Below are positions 22,401-35,151 of a DNA stretch of 64,000 nt, piece after piece (the first letter of the stretch is position 1; the number at the start of each line of letters is the position of its first letter). Source of the DNA: Hyalella azteca. Taxonomy: Eukaryota > Arthropoda > Malacostraca > Amphipoda > Hyalellidae. The DNA is taken from NCBI RefSeq assembly GCF_000764305.2, contig NW_025933402.1, positions 302,734 to 366,733 of the forward strand, written 5' to 3'. The position numbers were made by a program, and so were the translations under genes. Below the pieces are notes generated by a model. That model worked only from the letters and a program-made list of their open reading frames with translations, was not told the origin of the DNA and searched no databases.

Positions 22401-25400
22401 GTCATGAATTAGATTTAATCAGTAATGTATGAATCAACGAACTAAAAGTGCTTCCTACGAAGTCTTTCACTTATTCTCGCCATGCGAGAAGTCTTGTCTT
22501 AATATTGGACTAACGCTGTCGGCGGGGGATGAAAGCTCCAGAGGCCAGGTTGCTGCAATCCCAATAATTGGATAACGGGTGATTTTTTGGGGATGGCTTA
22601 GGTCAACGTATGACGCATTAAAATTCAGCGACTTCTAGAGAATGTAAATTGTTCAAGTGTCAGAGCCTAAAAAGATGCATGCAGGGCTGAGAGATCGGGC
22701 GTGGTCGGGTACAAACTCAACTGGATCAAGGTGATGACGCGATAAGACCTTACGGTCGCGAGACACCAACTAGTAATAGAAAGGCCAGGAAGCGGGGAGA
22801 ATTTATTTTGTTACTCAATATTAGCCCCTTGAAAAACATATAATAGCACATCCGGGTCAGTAGCTCTGCATGATACCGTACAATGCAGGTACATATCAGA
22901 GTCAGGTCGCAGACTAAGTTGTCTTATAAGAAATATATATCAAAGTTCATTGTACGTGTGTTTCCTGGCTGGGATCGTACATAAATACATAGGGTTCGTT
23001 CCGAGAGCGTATCAACTATATTTATCGTGCACGGAGGTTACCACGAGCTAAAAATTCATTCCAAGTGAGCCCAAAATAAGAAATTGCAAAATTGTGTCGA
23101 AAGAATTGACAAAAAATTGAAATTGAAACGTAAAATTCATACTGTTAATTTAAATTCAAAAAAACACAAAAGGGTTTTTTCAGACATTGAATCGAGAGTC
23201 GAATGAGAGTTCTATGTTCCATGTAAAACGGATTTTTCTCTAATTAGCATACATAGGGTTCACTGTTAACGTGATTAGGAACTAGAATGAGATTCGATAT
23301 AACAGGAAGCAAAAATTGCAAAGCTTATCGACCACAAGAAACGATAGGCTAACCTGCTATGTTATACTGAATTATAAACACATAGCATGGCAATTTTATA
23401 GCAAATTTGCACTGCAACAGTGCAACTTGGATCAAGTCTATTAAAAATAAGGGCATGAAAATAGAGATACATGACTCAACATCAATATCCATCTGTACAA
23501 GAATTTAATCGCTCTCCAACAAATTGAGCGATTTGCCCTCCATGACAAACTCGGCACAGTCAACGAGCGACATGTCGTCCGAAGGTACCGATAATGCGGT
23601 CTATTTATCTGTCTGTGTGATACTGTCTGTGTCAATACTGTCTATGTTACTGACGATGCTATAGAATAATATATTTTGAGGGGGCAAATTTCATATAGCT
23701 ATACAAACTCACGAGCACAACAAAAAATGGCAGAAAAGTAATATTCTTTCAAATTAGTCGGTTTTACCGACAAAATAAACTGAAGACCTAAGCAGAGAAA
23801 TGCGAAGACTTGTATGATACATTATATGATAGTTTTTGCCAATAATGCCAAATAAAATATTCGAAGATCATCCAAACAAATCACAATGTGGTCAAGCGAT
23901 TATAATCAACTTGACTTTTGCACCAAGCGCAAGCGGTTCTCATTGTGGAGCGCAGCCTCGCGTGTGCTTGGATTAGGCCATCACGAATAACATTTTCTAA
24001 CTCACGGAATCCACTGAAGCGCAACAGTTTTGCAGGCCAGAGAAAAAAACGGCGATCATTAGCATTAGTGAAGTGTTAAGAAGCGATAGATCGTGAAGTA
24101 ATGAGACGTTGAGGTCGAGTGATAGAGGGTTTATTAAACTATCTTGAAAAGAGGGAGAGATTAAACGGCGAGATCGAAATCAGCTCGCACGTGATTTGAA
24201 CCATGCATGCAAAGACATCGTTAACCGATAAATGACCGACGTAAGCGAAGTTGATATACATCATCTGTGGGACTTATAGAATACCGAGCCTCTTTTTCTT
24301 TGAGCTAGAAATTTATTACAACGATTTTTCTGTTATAGTCAATGATGTAGAATTTATTGTTCGCATCAATTATCACTTTCATTGCAAGAATATATAGCGG
24401 AAAAAAGATGATTTGTAGCCAAATGAAAAAAGGCCAAATACAATATAAATCATCAGTAAAAAAGCGAAGACTGGACTGCAGTGTCAAGCATCGAGCAGAA
24501 TGAATAAAAAAAATCTCCAGAAGACAGTGACATTTTTCCTGCACTTACACGATTTCGTGGCCGCTGGAGTTTCGTTTTTTTTTTTTTCAAGAAAAATTTA
24601 TTATACTTCCGTGCCTTTGCGTATTTTAGGTCAAGTCCTTGCATATTTCAAAGATCAAACCGCGACCCAAATGCTGAAGCAACATTAGAACTTTCTCGGT
24701 AAATTATTAGAAGACATCCAGGATTTGTTTAAATTCTTGCAAAAAATTGAATAGTTTGAATACAAAGGAATGCATAGTGCGCAAAAAAAATTGTTTCAAA
24801 TAATTAAATACTAGAGGATAATGAACAATCAAGTGCTTTTAAAGCAAGCTATGAAAAATATATATATACCGAAAGACAGTCATGTTTCTTTCTCTTACAT
24901 ACAAAGGTGATGCGTGAAAATCATAAAAATTAACTCAGCACGGCTCTGAGTTTAGGCGTTTAATATCTGATGTTGAGATAAATAAGAGTCATAAACAGCG
25001 CACTGGAGTAAAGCGCACAAAATAAATAGGCAATGAGTCGCACAGGAAGAGTGCCTCAAAGAAATTTATAGCCTGTTCTATTAACAACAGTTCGCATGGC
25101 TCAACTATGTAGAACACAAGGTGACAATTTAGATCCATTCAAACGCGGTTTATTACAACCGCATAGAAGTGATGATATGACAACAAATGTTAAACGGACA
25201 AACATGAAAACCAATTCGCATTAAATTTTGGAAAGCTCGGCTTTATTTTGCATCACACATCTACACCACTTATCCACAAGTCATTTTATGTAGAAACGCC
25301 CAAGATAATCAAAAATTCTCTCTTCTGTAAAGCCTGTAAATTTTAACGCAGAACACATCATGCGAAAATAAATATGTCCGCTGCCACGGACATAAAACCG

Positions 25401-28400
25401 TTATTACTTAACTACAGCTATCACATACAGGCGCCGAATGAAATTGTCACCTTCAATTTCACTGGCGAATATAAGAAGCACAAGGACAAGGTAGTCGAAA
25501 GAACCGCGAAGGCCGATAAGCTGGCAAGCAGCTGACCACGCACGAGCTAAACACCCGGCCGGGTGACCTCACTTCCACAAGCCTACAGAGCAAACTTGCG
25601 CTGATGAGGCTACCTAGCTAGAATGCGATCATGTTTGAACGGACCATAATTGAAATTGTACGTAAACTAAAAAGGGAAACTTAACGCAATGCTTGCAATG
25701 TACCTATTACCATTACATTATTCGTGCATCTTGAACTCGTGTCTCAAAAAAATTCGGACAAGCAAGATATTAAATGTTTCAATAGAATGGAATTGAAAGT
25801 CAAATATTTCAAAGCCTTACTACAATATAGAAACGCCCCCAAAATTCATGAAAAATAAGTTACGTACTCGAGTGAAACAATCAAGGCGTAAAGTAATTAC
25901 AGCCAGCATAAGGCCGAGTTTACATCTTATACTGAAGCAAGAAACGAAGACCAGATTTAAATTTGAATTGCTCGAATAGAGAAAAAGAAGTGCATGAGCG
26001 TTTAGGAAATCTTTTCATGTAGGACGACAGGTATAGATTATGAACACACGAACGACTGAAACGAAAAATGGACACGAGCGAGAAATTGCCTGTAAGACCT
26101 ATTACGCTTATACGCGAGAATCCCTTATAAGGAGGATGATATAAGACAGGCTGCCGTAGCATGAGCCCGTTCGCTCGCTCAAATGGCATGTGGCGATATA
26201 AGCACAGACGCGCAAGGTGCATGCAGGGTGCGGTCTGAAAGAGTGACCTTGTTCTTCAGAGCAGACCAGTTTTTGGATCAGCTTGACCTCTTCCACAGTC
26301 ATAGTTATGGTGGCCACTTGCAATGATGGACACGCGCAATGCCCGTGCCACGCTCCCCGTAAATTTATCACTACTCAACGTGCACGCGTTGGTCCGTACA
26401 TGGTTCGAGGTACAGAACCGACATGAGTCGCTGCTCAGCAGATGTTACAAGACACCATTGAAATTTCGTAGATCGCTATCTAGTGAAAATTGAATTTAAT
26501 ATTCAGTGATTGTACAAAACATACAAATTGTTCGTACATTGTGAGAGAAAGGTAGGCAAATTTGTCACCCGACATAATTTAATTCCATTAGACTAGGAAA
26601 TACAAATTTATTAAAATAGCTTGCCCTAAAATAATATTCAAGACGAATTTTTAGTGATGATAAAATCTCGAAAGAAATCAATGGAAAATTTGAGTTTGCC
26701 ATCGCTAAGAAACAAACTGACAACACCAGAAGACAATTGCCCACTTACAAGTATATGACAGTGGACTGGACTGAACTGGATTTGAGCGACAATTTCACGA
26801 CTCGCAAAACTTAGGAGTAATCAATCCATTCTATGTAAATCTAAATTTAATTAAAGGGCATCTAAAGTTGTAGTCGCTCAATTCAGTGTTCCTATTTGAC
26901 GAGCAAATTAACTCATAGGTGCTCAAGTCAGCTAGCGTATACCGATGTTATCTTAATGGTTTTGAGAGCATCGACCGATGTTGATAGGCGCTCATAAACT
27001 TAATTTCTACTTCAGCTTTAATGCACGTTGTTTGTACCGTTGTAAAATACGAGAAAATAACTAATATCTTAGGGACAGAAGTGAACAGTTTGTTAATATA
27101 TATTATACAAGTGCATGGTTAATAATTTTCATTTGTCTTATTAAAGATGAGCTCAAAAATATTTTAATTTCACCTTTGGTGTTACGCAAAGATAACTTTG
27201 CAGAAAAAAATTGGTAGCGACCGTACATCGATATCAAAAAATTATTTTAGAGACAGAAACCAGCCTTGACCGAGCTACCACAACTCATGACGTTCAACAA
27301 CCGGCCAGAACAGATTAGGAGGCAGATAACCGAGTCCTTCAATCGCAGTGAAAATATGATTTTTTTATGTACTTTGCGTATATAAATGCAATTCTGTCGA
27401 TTGATTTTTTTTTATTCAAATTTTGATTAAAGTTCTCTCGTACTGTTGCAGATAGCGCTCAAGGAATGGACTTCACAGAATTCCAATCTTCTAAATTAAT
27501 GGCGAATAACGTCCCCCAACAGCTCTCGCCAATTGAAAAAGCTAAACTTCTACCACAACCCAAATTAAGTATTGACTTACGACGTATTGACAGTGTCCGT
27601 GCATCCTCCAAAAACGGTCAAGATAATTCCAGGACTAAGAGAAAAATCACCCGGGGCAGGAAAAATTATTCACAGTCGAATTCATCACCTAAAGAAACAA
27701 GGTCCAATAGAAGACCAAGACTGCTGAGGAAAGTCACCAAGATAACACCGCTGGGTAAGAGACAAGTGGTCCCTGCCACGTTACAACTGAGCGGAGTGGG
27801 AGCGAGATCAAGCCACAGTGAACGACTGAACCGAACCTATAAAGCGCAGATCATGAAGCAGCGCTACTTGGAGTTCAGGTCTCTTCTACCGGGAGCGCAG
27901 GAAGGACACTACATATCAGAGGAAGATTTACTCACTGAAGAAGCACCAGAAGATGAGAGTTCGTCAGCACATTTGCCAGGAACTGAGCGAGGAAATGTTC
28001 ACAGATTTCAGGGCATCGTGCTTAAAGAACAGAGATCAGCCGGTGAAAGCCGGGGATCGACTACATCGGGAAAACTTGAGAAAATACCCACGCCATTTTT
28101 AGCGTCGAATATTCGTTCGACTATAAACCAAGATACTAAACTGTTAACCGAAAATATAGACACAAATTCAAGTAAGTAAATTTAACGCATTGTCAAATTT
28201 AAGAAGACAACGGAACATGACATCAACAATTGATAACAATAAATATATTGATTTTTCTCATTTCATAATGTGTTTTTAATATTGTATGCCACGCTATTGC
28301 ATGTATACCTTGGTTAATACGTTTCTCTGACAGGTTCCCTTGAGAACATCGCCCGGCTGCTGGAGAAGCGCCTGGGTCCTGGAGCTCGTAACACTTACGA

Positions 28401-31400
28401 TCCATCAATACTGGTGGATTTTTTTGCCCTCATCGCTCTTAACAAGCCACATACAAAGATCAGGTGATTCGTCAGGTAGATAGATGCAAGCGTTTACTGC
28501 TGCTTTGATTTACTTACTCGATGACTGGCAACTTCAATGAATAAGAGACCATGCGATAAAAATCTCAAGCAAACAAATAACAAATTGTTTGGCTCCAATA
28601 AAGGAGCTTCATATTTTGGGTAGCGTTAAATTCAAGCATCACCACCATTACATAGATTCGTGTTCATCATTACCACTTACTGGCACATTTTACTAGATCA
28701 TGGTGGCTTTATCCGTTCAGTGTAAAAGTTAAAAAGCAGGATTACGCGTTGCTTCATCCTGTCTCCTAGCTTGCGTGTTCATCCTCATATAGTGGAGGCG
28801 AAGCTGAAATGGCAATAAAAAAAATATGTCATCAAATACTTCATTCCAGACTTTGAATCAAAGAAATTCACGCAATAATAAATATACCACTGAATAATTT
28901 ATCACACACGGAGCACCAATAGCAGGAATTAGTAGGAATTTCCTGTGACAGTTTCTAAGGTAAAACAACCAATTCGTAAGTACCTCCTGGTTTGTGAGTT
29001 AAGCTGATGTGTACAATCTAAACTCTACCAATATACCAAATTGTAGCCTTGATAGTTGGTGTATGATTTAATTTGTTACACGCGGGCGAGGAAACAATTC
29101 CACCATTCTGAATCTATAACCAACTTTACAGACGTATTTTTTACATATGCTTTAAAATAATTTGATGCTTCTCTTTTCAGAAAAGTAAACGACGACATCC
29201 CAGGTTTGCTGATATCAAGTCGCCGTCGAGGAGGTGACCTCACAGGCAGGTTGAGCCAGAGGGGAACAGACTTAGGCCTGCCGATCCTTGCAGGGTCCAC
29301 CCCGCCGGTGGCCCAGGCACATCAAGGTTCACACGCCAAAGAAATAGAAATAAATCCAAGCGTTGCCGACTCTATTCAGGAACAACTCCACGACCGAGCA
29401 ACGTCTTCTTTGGAATCGCCGTTGATATTCTCAGCGGGCGACTTAGGCACAGATTCGACCACTCCAAGAGATGGTATTTCTGTTGACTTGTTCCCTGGGG
29501 GAAGTAAGAATAGAACTTCAGAGTCCAAGGAAGGCATTCTAAGTGCACTCGACGGAACGAGGAGAGGCAGCGAATTTGGACCGTTCAGCGACGGAAATGA
29601 TCCGTAAGAAGTTCATATTTCGTCTAAATGCCTCTCACTGTGCACCGAAACGACATAAGTTATTTATCACAAATCTCCGTTAATACTCGTGAAAAGCAGT
29701 GTTGACAACACGTAATATTTACTTATTGTTTCTATTGCACAGATCTGCTGGGATCCTTCCCCCTGCTCTACCTCCAGTACTGAAGGCAAGTCTGTACAGC
29801 TACCTGGTACCCCGGCTCATGTACCTCGCGCCCCTCACTGAGACCATACCAGGAGTGCCAGGTCTCGACTACCCCATCATGAGCACAGTACCCTACACAA
29901 ACTTTTACTGCACCAACATGCCCTGGCCTGGATTCTATGCCGACACTGAGGCAAGGTGTCAGGTGAGAAAAGGACGTTATATGAAAATATCAAAATCTCA
30001 TTTTTATTTAGAAATACAATATTTAAATAAATAATCAAGGCTATGATGAAGTTATAGCCAATAACTAAAACAATGTACGCCCATCTTGTATATTTCATAA
30101 TATTTTTCCTCAGATGATAATTACTTTGCTCCTGAGAGAAGAAGCCTTTCATGTATAAAAAAATATATAAATTATATATCAACGCTAAAATGAAAATCGG
30201 ATGCATATAGACCATCAATGACTGCAACTGTAACTAAAATTAGAATGAGGAAAATGAGATAGCAATTAATTACCAGTGAAGCAAGAAGGCATATAACAGG
30301 AAAATGTTTAGTGTGAAAATAGCGTATTGTGCGGCAGTAATGCCAAGTGATTATGCAAAAATCCATCGGTGTGCATCGCTATACCTAAGGGCTAGCGATG
30401 GCAAAAAAGAGACAGCACCGCTCCAGTGACCTAACATTTACGTGTGCGCGATAACAGCGATCGCGCATTGCCTTCATATAGCCCACTCTGCTAAAACATT
30501 TGCTTCGTAGCCCACTCATTCCAACTGCCGTAGAGGATATAGAAACTGTAACAGAGGATATCGAAACTGTAACAGGGGATATCAAAAATATATCAGTGGG
30601 TATCAAACCGTGGATATTCAAATTGTTACAGTGACTATCAAAAATGTTCGCAGCGGATATCAGGATATCAAAATGCATCATCAATATTGATGATGATTAA
30701 GGTTTTTTTCATTCAAACTAGACATAGTGAAATTGAGTCACACGCTGAGAAACACAACAAATGTATTGTATTGAGTCACAGACTGAGAAACAAAAAAATC
30801 ATGATCCAATTCCTGATCAAGGTCAAAATTAGCCGGGTATGCGACGGGCTTCGGCACGACCTTTAAAGTGCTTACATGCTCGCCCCTGACCACCGCAATC
30901 GCCACAAGAACGCCCAACAGTCCATACCTCAAAATTTAGACGACATTCAATAAAAGAACTAAAAACTGATGCACAAAGTTGATCGTAAATATGACATCTT
31001 CAGGCAAAATATTATCGAGACCAACAGATAAATTTCGTTTTCATTAAAACTACGATATTGAATGATTAAATGGTGGATTAATAATGCATTGAGAATTTGT
31101 ACGCCCAACAGTACAAAACAGAGCCGTTCCGACAGTACTATAGTGACATGTCGACGACAACCGCAAGCCCTCTATTTACTGAATGCAAAAAATTTGCTTA
31201 AAATGGTTAAACATAACAAACACAATGCAAAATAGGCATGTTCAATTTTGATGGATCAGAGACCAATGAACTCAACTTCTCACTAGAATCAGTTTGACAC
31301 GTTTAGACTTCATAGATTTCAAATAGTCTGTACCGACTCTACTGAACCATTTTTTAAACACATTTCTTCAATGGCAGGCGTGGCATATGTGTGACCTGGA

Positions 31401-32169
31401 CGGACGGCAAGCCAGCTTTTTGTGTCCCAACGGCACCATCTTTAACCAGGCATTCATGGTAAGAAATGGCACAGAATATAGCATAGAAGACCGTACGTTA
31501 AAAGAAGAAATTGAGCAGCCACATCAAGTTATGCCTCAAAATTTTTGCCAACATGCTTTCAGGCTTCAGAAAAGTCATTCGTATGCAAGGCTTTACGTTG
31601 CTTACGCTCTAGGTGCTTTATTAAGGCAGCCGTTTTCTGTAGCGAAATCGCTAATGAATAAAACAATAATATACAAGTTTTACAATAAAAATTACCAAAA
31701 CTGATCATCTTCATGCTCATACACGTGCATCCATCGACACTCGTGAAAAGTATAATTCTAACCAGTATAATTCTTTGCCGTTTTAATTTCGTCTTTCCGT
31801 CTAAGAATGTGTTTTGATTCTTTGAAAGATTTCTTCAGCTTGACAGTACATTGAGAAGTGTCTTCCAGCCGTGTTCACATGAGCATTTTCATTGCGTGTC
31901 CAAATGACTCAAATTTTTGTTTGTTACAAATAAAATTGCTTTCATTTGTTCATGGCTATTTCGCTTCCATTCTTGAACAAATTTACATTTATGCATTTAA
32001 AACAACAACCTAACGGCAGGTCTGCGATTGGTGGTACAACTCAGACTGCCAGGCTGCACCATACCTCTACCCTCTGAACGAGCGGCTGTTCCAGCAGCCT
32101 CAACTACCGCCGCCCACGCAGCAGCACCGAACCCTCACCGCGCAGGTTCTCGACACTCTCTTCTTGTGA
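19380..32169 (+). CDS. CPAP1-type cuticular protein (one peritrophin-A chitin-binding domain)
   Basis: Seven coding exons (19380-19470, 27452-28171, 28334-28463, 29181-29603, 29743-29962, 31378-31458, 32020-32169) total 1815 nt, 604 residues plus TGA. All phases close. The protein starts with a signal peptide (MKRLQLLLTLQLLLLLQLLV...). About 450 residues of basic, Ser/Arg-rich, low-complexity sequence follow. The end carries the CPAP1 signature PGVPGLDYP and a type-2 chitin-binding domain with six Cys at about 511, 527, 533, 544, 557 and 565 (spacing 15-5-10-12-7) and the FLCPNGTIFNQ and CDWWYNSDC motifs. CPAP1 proteins bind chitin in the exoskeleton and are secreted by epidermis. Which CPAP1 subgroup it belongs to cannot be told. 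Intron 1 is about 8 kb. Confidence 0.93.
19471..27451 (+). other. CPAP1 gene intron 1, no gene seen
   Basis: 8-kb intron. I looked for exon-like frames on both strands. A minus-strand frame around 26230-26310 (TVEEVKLIQKLVCSEEQ) looks somewhat coding-like but has no good donor. There are no RNA genes or clear repeats. Confidence 0.55.
27452..28171 (+). CDS. CPAP1 gene exon 2
   Basis: The acceptor CTGTTGCAG precedes DSAQGMDFTEFQSSKL; the donor is TCAA|GTAAGT. It is a 240-codon, Arg/Lys/Ser-rich region without recognised domain, including several dibasic sites. Confidence 0.92.
28334..28463 (+). CDS. CPAP1 gene exon 3
   Basis: The acceptor CTCTGACAG and donor CAG|GTGATT enclose 43 codons reading SLENIARLLEKRLGPGARN and DPSILVDFFALIALNKPHTK. 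It is too short to stand out as an open frame; it was found by phase and splice sites. A Leu-rich helix is likely. Confidence 0.88.
29181..29603 (+). CDS. CPAP1 gene exon 4
   Basis: The acceptor CTCTTTTCAG gives KVNDDIPGLLISSRRRGGD; the donor is CC|GTAAGA. It is a low-complexity Gly/Ser/Thr-rich linker. Confidence 0.9.
29743..29962 (+). CDS. CPAP1 gene exon 5 (first two Cys of chitin-binding domain)
   Basis: The acceptor CTATTGCACAG and donor CAG|GTGAGA, phase 0 at the end. It carries LVPRLMYLAPLTETIPGVPG, LDYPIMSTVPYTNFYC and GFYADTEARCQ. Confidence 0.93.
30532..30672. repeat. Short minisatellite in CPAP1 intron 5
   Basis: Five to six imperfect units of about 24 bp, built on GAGGATATCGAAACTGTAACA and drifting to CAGTGGGTATCAAA and CAGCGGATATCAGGATATCA. 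They lie within the intron between exons 5 and 6. Confidence 0.75.
30868..30921 (-). other. Signal-peptide-like frame without ATG (possible exon of a nested gene)
   Basis: The minus strand reads LRYGLLGVLVAIAVVRGEH, which resembles the hydrophobic core of a secretory signal, and is followed by a donor-like GTAAGC. No ATG precedes it in frame; a TAA lies just upstream. It would need a start in a separate mini-exon, a layout known for arthropod cuticle genes. It is unproven. Confidence 0.2.
31378..31458 (+). CDS. CPAP1 gene exon 6 (third and fourth Cys)
   Basis: 27 codons, AWHMCDLDGRQASFLCPNGT plus IFNQAFM, between acceptor AATGGCAG and donor ATG|GTAAGA. Phase 0 at both ends. Confidence 0.93.
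32020..32169 (+). CDS. CPAP1 gene exon 7 (last two Cys, stop)
   Basis: The acceptor AACGGCAG precedes VCDWWYNSDCQAAPYLYPLN; a Pro/Gln-rich tail ends LDTLFL and TGA. It completes the chitin-binding domain. Confidence 0.93.
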   Translation, partial: VCDWWYNSDCQAAPYLYPLNERLFQQPQLPPPTQQHRTLTAQVLDTLFL

Positions 32170-34527
32170 TAGAATAGAATAGAAGTGTCGGCACTGAAGA
32201 AATAGACCCATGGCCTGTTGCCGATTCTTGTACTTTTCATGACTTGATTCACAAGGGATCCGGCCTTTGGAACCCGATCTTTCCATAACTGACGATTGAT
32301 ACGTGATTCGCGCGTCCTGCATCTTCACACCTTCATGTTAACTGAACCGAGTTGAACAGAAATTTCTAACATATTATAGCAAATAATTTTGATAGCTACA
32401 AACGCCTGGATAAGTGAAATATTGTCCAACAATCCTGAAACTATTTTACTCCATTAACTCTTCTACAATGAGACTTTTCAATGGCTAGAAATGTATGTTA
32501 ATTCTATTTTTTTACTTTAGATAGAGGAGACAAAAACTGTCTAACCATGAGAGGTGATGACTTTTCCCAATTCGCCAGCGCTATTTGACGTCACTTCGAA
32601 AAATATAAAAAGAAAATAGCCTTGGAAATTGTAACAAAATGGACTAATTTTCTGTCTCCTAGTTTGTACTTTTTCAACAATGATAATCTGTAAATTGTGT
32701 TGACTGAAAATCAAACACATGCACTTGAATATACAAATTAAATCTTCACACCACCCCTTAGGTTTACCGACATGATTGTAACTTGAACACAAATCGGCTG
32801 TGATTATTTCGACAACCACGTTAAAATAAAAGTTAAAGCTGTTTGAAAAAAGAAATTGACTAAGGGAGAATACCAAACTTGAGCATCTGTCTAGTGTATA
32901 TAGTGTAAATCATCATGTTATATATCATAAGCCTTCGATGAATAATATGATTAAATATTATTTTCATTAAATAAGATAATAAACTACCGTGACGTGTACT
33001 TATTGATCCCCATAACTTTGCAACGCTTCAGCCTCGACACGAAGTCAAGGTGACACGATTAAAATGGTTAGCGTGTCAATTATACCATATTAGAAATTCG
33101 AAAAGAAGTTTACTGTGCAACGCGAGCACCATGCAAAAAATTCGAGACTTGCAATGAAAAATTCGTACACTTTCATCGAAATTTAGCAAGTATGTAATCA
33201 AAAACTCACACGCACAAATTTCTGTAATTACACATGCAGCACGATTTTCAAAGTTTCTTAGGTAAAGAAAATTTTTGCTCTCCACGCAAGAAAAAATTGC
33301 TAGTTCGATGACCAATAATATGGTGAAGCATATCGAATTTTTTTCGATGCTAGCATTGGAAGGCACGATGCTGAGATCCATCTTGCATCTCTACGTACAG
33401 GTCGCTAAATTGTTGTCCCTGGTAATAATATTAGCTGCAATTAACGCTTTCGCGGGCGAGCATTGAAATATCCAGAAATTTAATTATTGGAGGTTAAAAT
33501 CGCACTTGAAGAATTATTAAATGCAGTCACTACACGAAATATTTTATTTCAAATTAAAATTTAGTTTGGGCAGATGAAAAAATTAATAATATAAGAATTT
33601 ACTTCAATTCAATCAAGTTACCTTAAATAATTGCATATATATTGATACTTCCGCCTTTTAAAAATGCGGAAATCAGTCATTTTTTTCGTCCGAGTAGTTT
33701 AATTTTTTGGCATGGTATAGGTGGTGCGACAGCAGCGCTATTCGTCCGTCTTTTGTTTGTCCAGGTTCACGCTGGTAACGAGTAGGATGCGCTGTATTCG
33801 TACTGGGTCTTTTTAATGATCAGCGTTGGGGGTGACTGCAATCTCATGTAGCGTGAATTTTGGGAAATTATTCAGTAATTTTATTAATAAGCAATGCTGA
33901 AAATCGTTCCTATGGTTATTAGATTACGGCAGCAATGACCTTCATGATCTCTTTTAATGGCGGGTAGGCGTTTGTATCTTGTGATATGGTACATGACCTG
34001 ACGATGACCGTACTTTAAATTCTATTCTGTTGATTTGCACAATTTCCAACATAAGGAAATGCATAGGACAAATACTGGCATAAGTCCTTCGATCGACTGT
34101 AATTTTGTGGATGAGCTTAGCTTGATTATAATATTAAACCTACTTTGTGTATTTAATGGATATTCCAAGTGGACATCAGATTTACCTTCTAGCTCCAAGG
34201 TTCAGAGCACTTCGAGTAAAGCTCCTTGAAATTCTCACGGTAATGGAAGACTTGCAACGAATAAACTTCACCTGAGGAGGAACTCTATAGTTCGTGTAAT
34301 CTGGGAGTTCTCGCTTGCCGCGAATTGACGTGCTGATTTATTTTTTAACTGTGGTATTGGGCTTCGTAACAAAAATGGTTATTCCTGCTTTTCGTATAGT
34401 GTTTCGCAATGGGTGATCCGTGTGTTTATGTATTTTGATTTAGGTGTCTGGCAATAAGGGCTTTTTGTTGTACAACTGTTGTTTGTTGTACACCATGCTA
34501 TATATACCCTATAGCATGTCTTATCTA
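32170..34527. other. 3' flank of CPAP1 gene and intergenic, no gene seen
   Basis: AT-rich. The first part should hold the 3' UTR; several AATAAA-like hexamers occur but none is decisive. I see no other gene. Confidence 0.5.
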
Positions 34528-35149
34528 CAGTGGGGGGAAATAAATATTCGTACACTTGAAAAATCGTATTTTAATGTATGTAAGTACACAAACTTAACAG
34601 AAAAAGTGATTTAAATTATGTATAGAGACGCATAGTATTCAAAAATACTATCAAAAGAAATTAAATCTCAAAGCAACAAAAAACAATGCAACATGTTCAC
34701 TTTTCGGGTGAAAAAAGTATTCGTACAAAACAATAAATCCGCATTATTTTAATTTAATACTTGGTTGAATACCCTTTATTCAGCTCAACAGAAGAATCTT
34801 AAGGTGGTGTGCCAAGAAGAATGGTATAAAATACCAGTCAGCATCTGCAAATCATTGGTCGAGACGTATAGAAATAGACTGGTATCTGTTGAGCTGAATA
34901 AAGGGTATTCAACCAAGTATTAAATTAAAATAATGCGGATTTATTGTCTTGTACGAATACTTATTTCACCCGAAAAGTGAACATGTTGCATTGTTTTTTG
35001 TTGCATTGAGATTTAATTTCTTTTGATAGTATTTTTGAATACTATGCGTCTCTATACATAATTTAAATCACTTTTCCTGTTAAGTTTGTGTACTTACATA
35101 CATTAAAATACAATTTTTCAAGTGTACGAATATTTTTTTCCCCCCACTG
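34528..35149 (+). mobile_element. Snap-back Tc1/mariner derivative, flanked by TA
   Basis: CAGTGGGGGGAAATAAATAT... and its inverse ...TTTTTTTCCCCCCACTG are bounded by TA on both sides, the standard Tc1/mariner target. The inverted arms are about 264 bp each (34528-34791 and 34886-35149) with few differences. The 94-bp centre runs into the right arm as an open frame (VVCQEEWYKIPVSICKSLVE, then LNKGYSTKY and stop), which matches the C-terminal end of Tc1-type transposases. The left arm is therefore an inverted copy of the transposase 3' end. It is non-autonomous. Confidence 0.9.
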
Positions 35150-35151
35150 TA

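Noticed and set aside
26108..26371. Minus-strand exon with TVEEVKLIQKLVCSEEQ in CPAP1 intron 1
   Set aside because: It looks mildly coding-like, but the acceptor is weak and the donor (GTCACT) is poor; no phase-consistent partner was found.
31459..31704. Extension of CPAP1 exon 6 as a 105-codon frame
   Set aside because: It reads through a good donor (GTAAGA). The next exon supplies the missing two Cys of the chitin-binding domain, so this is intron.
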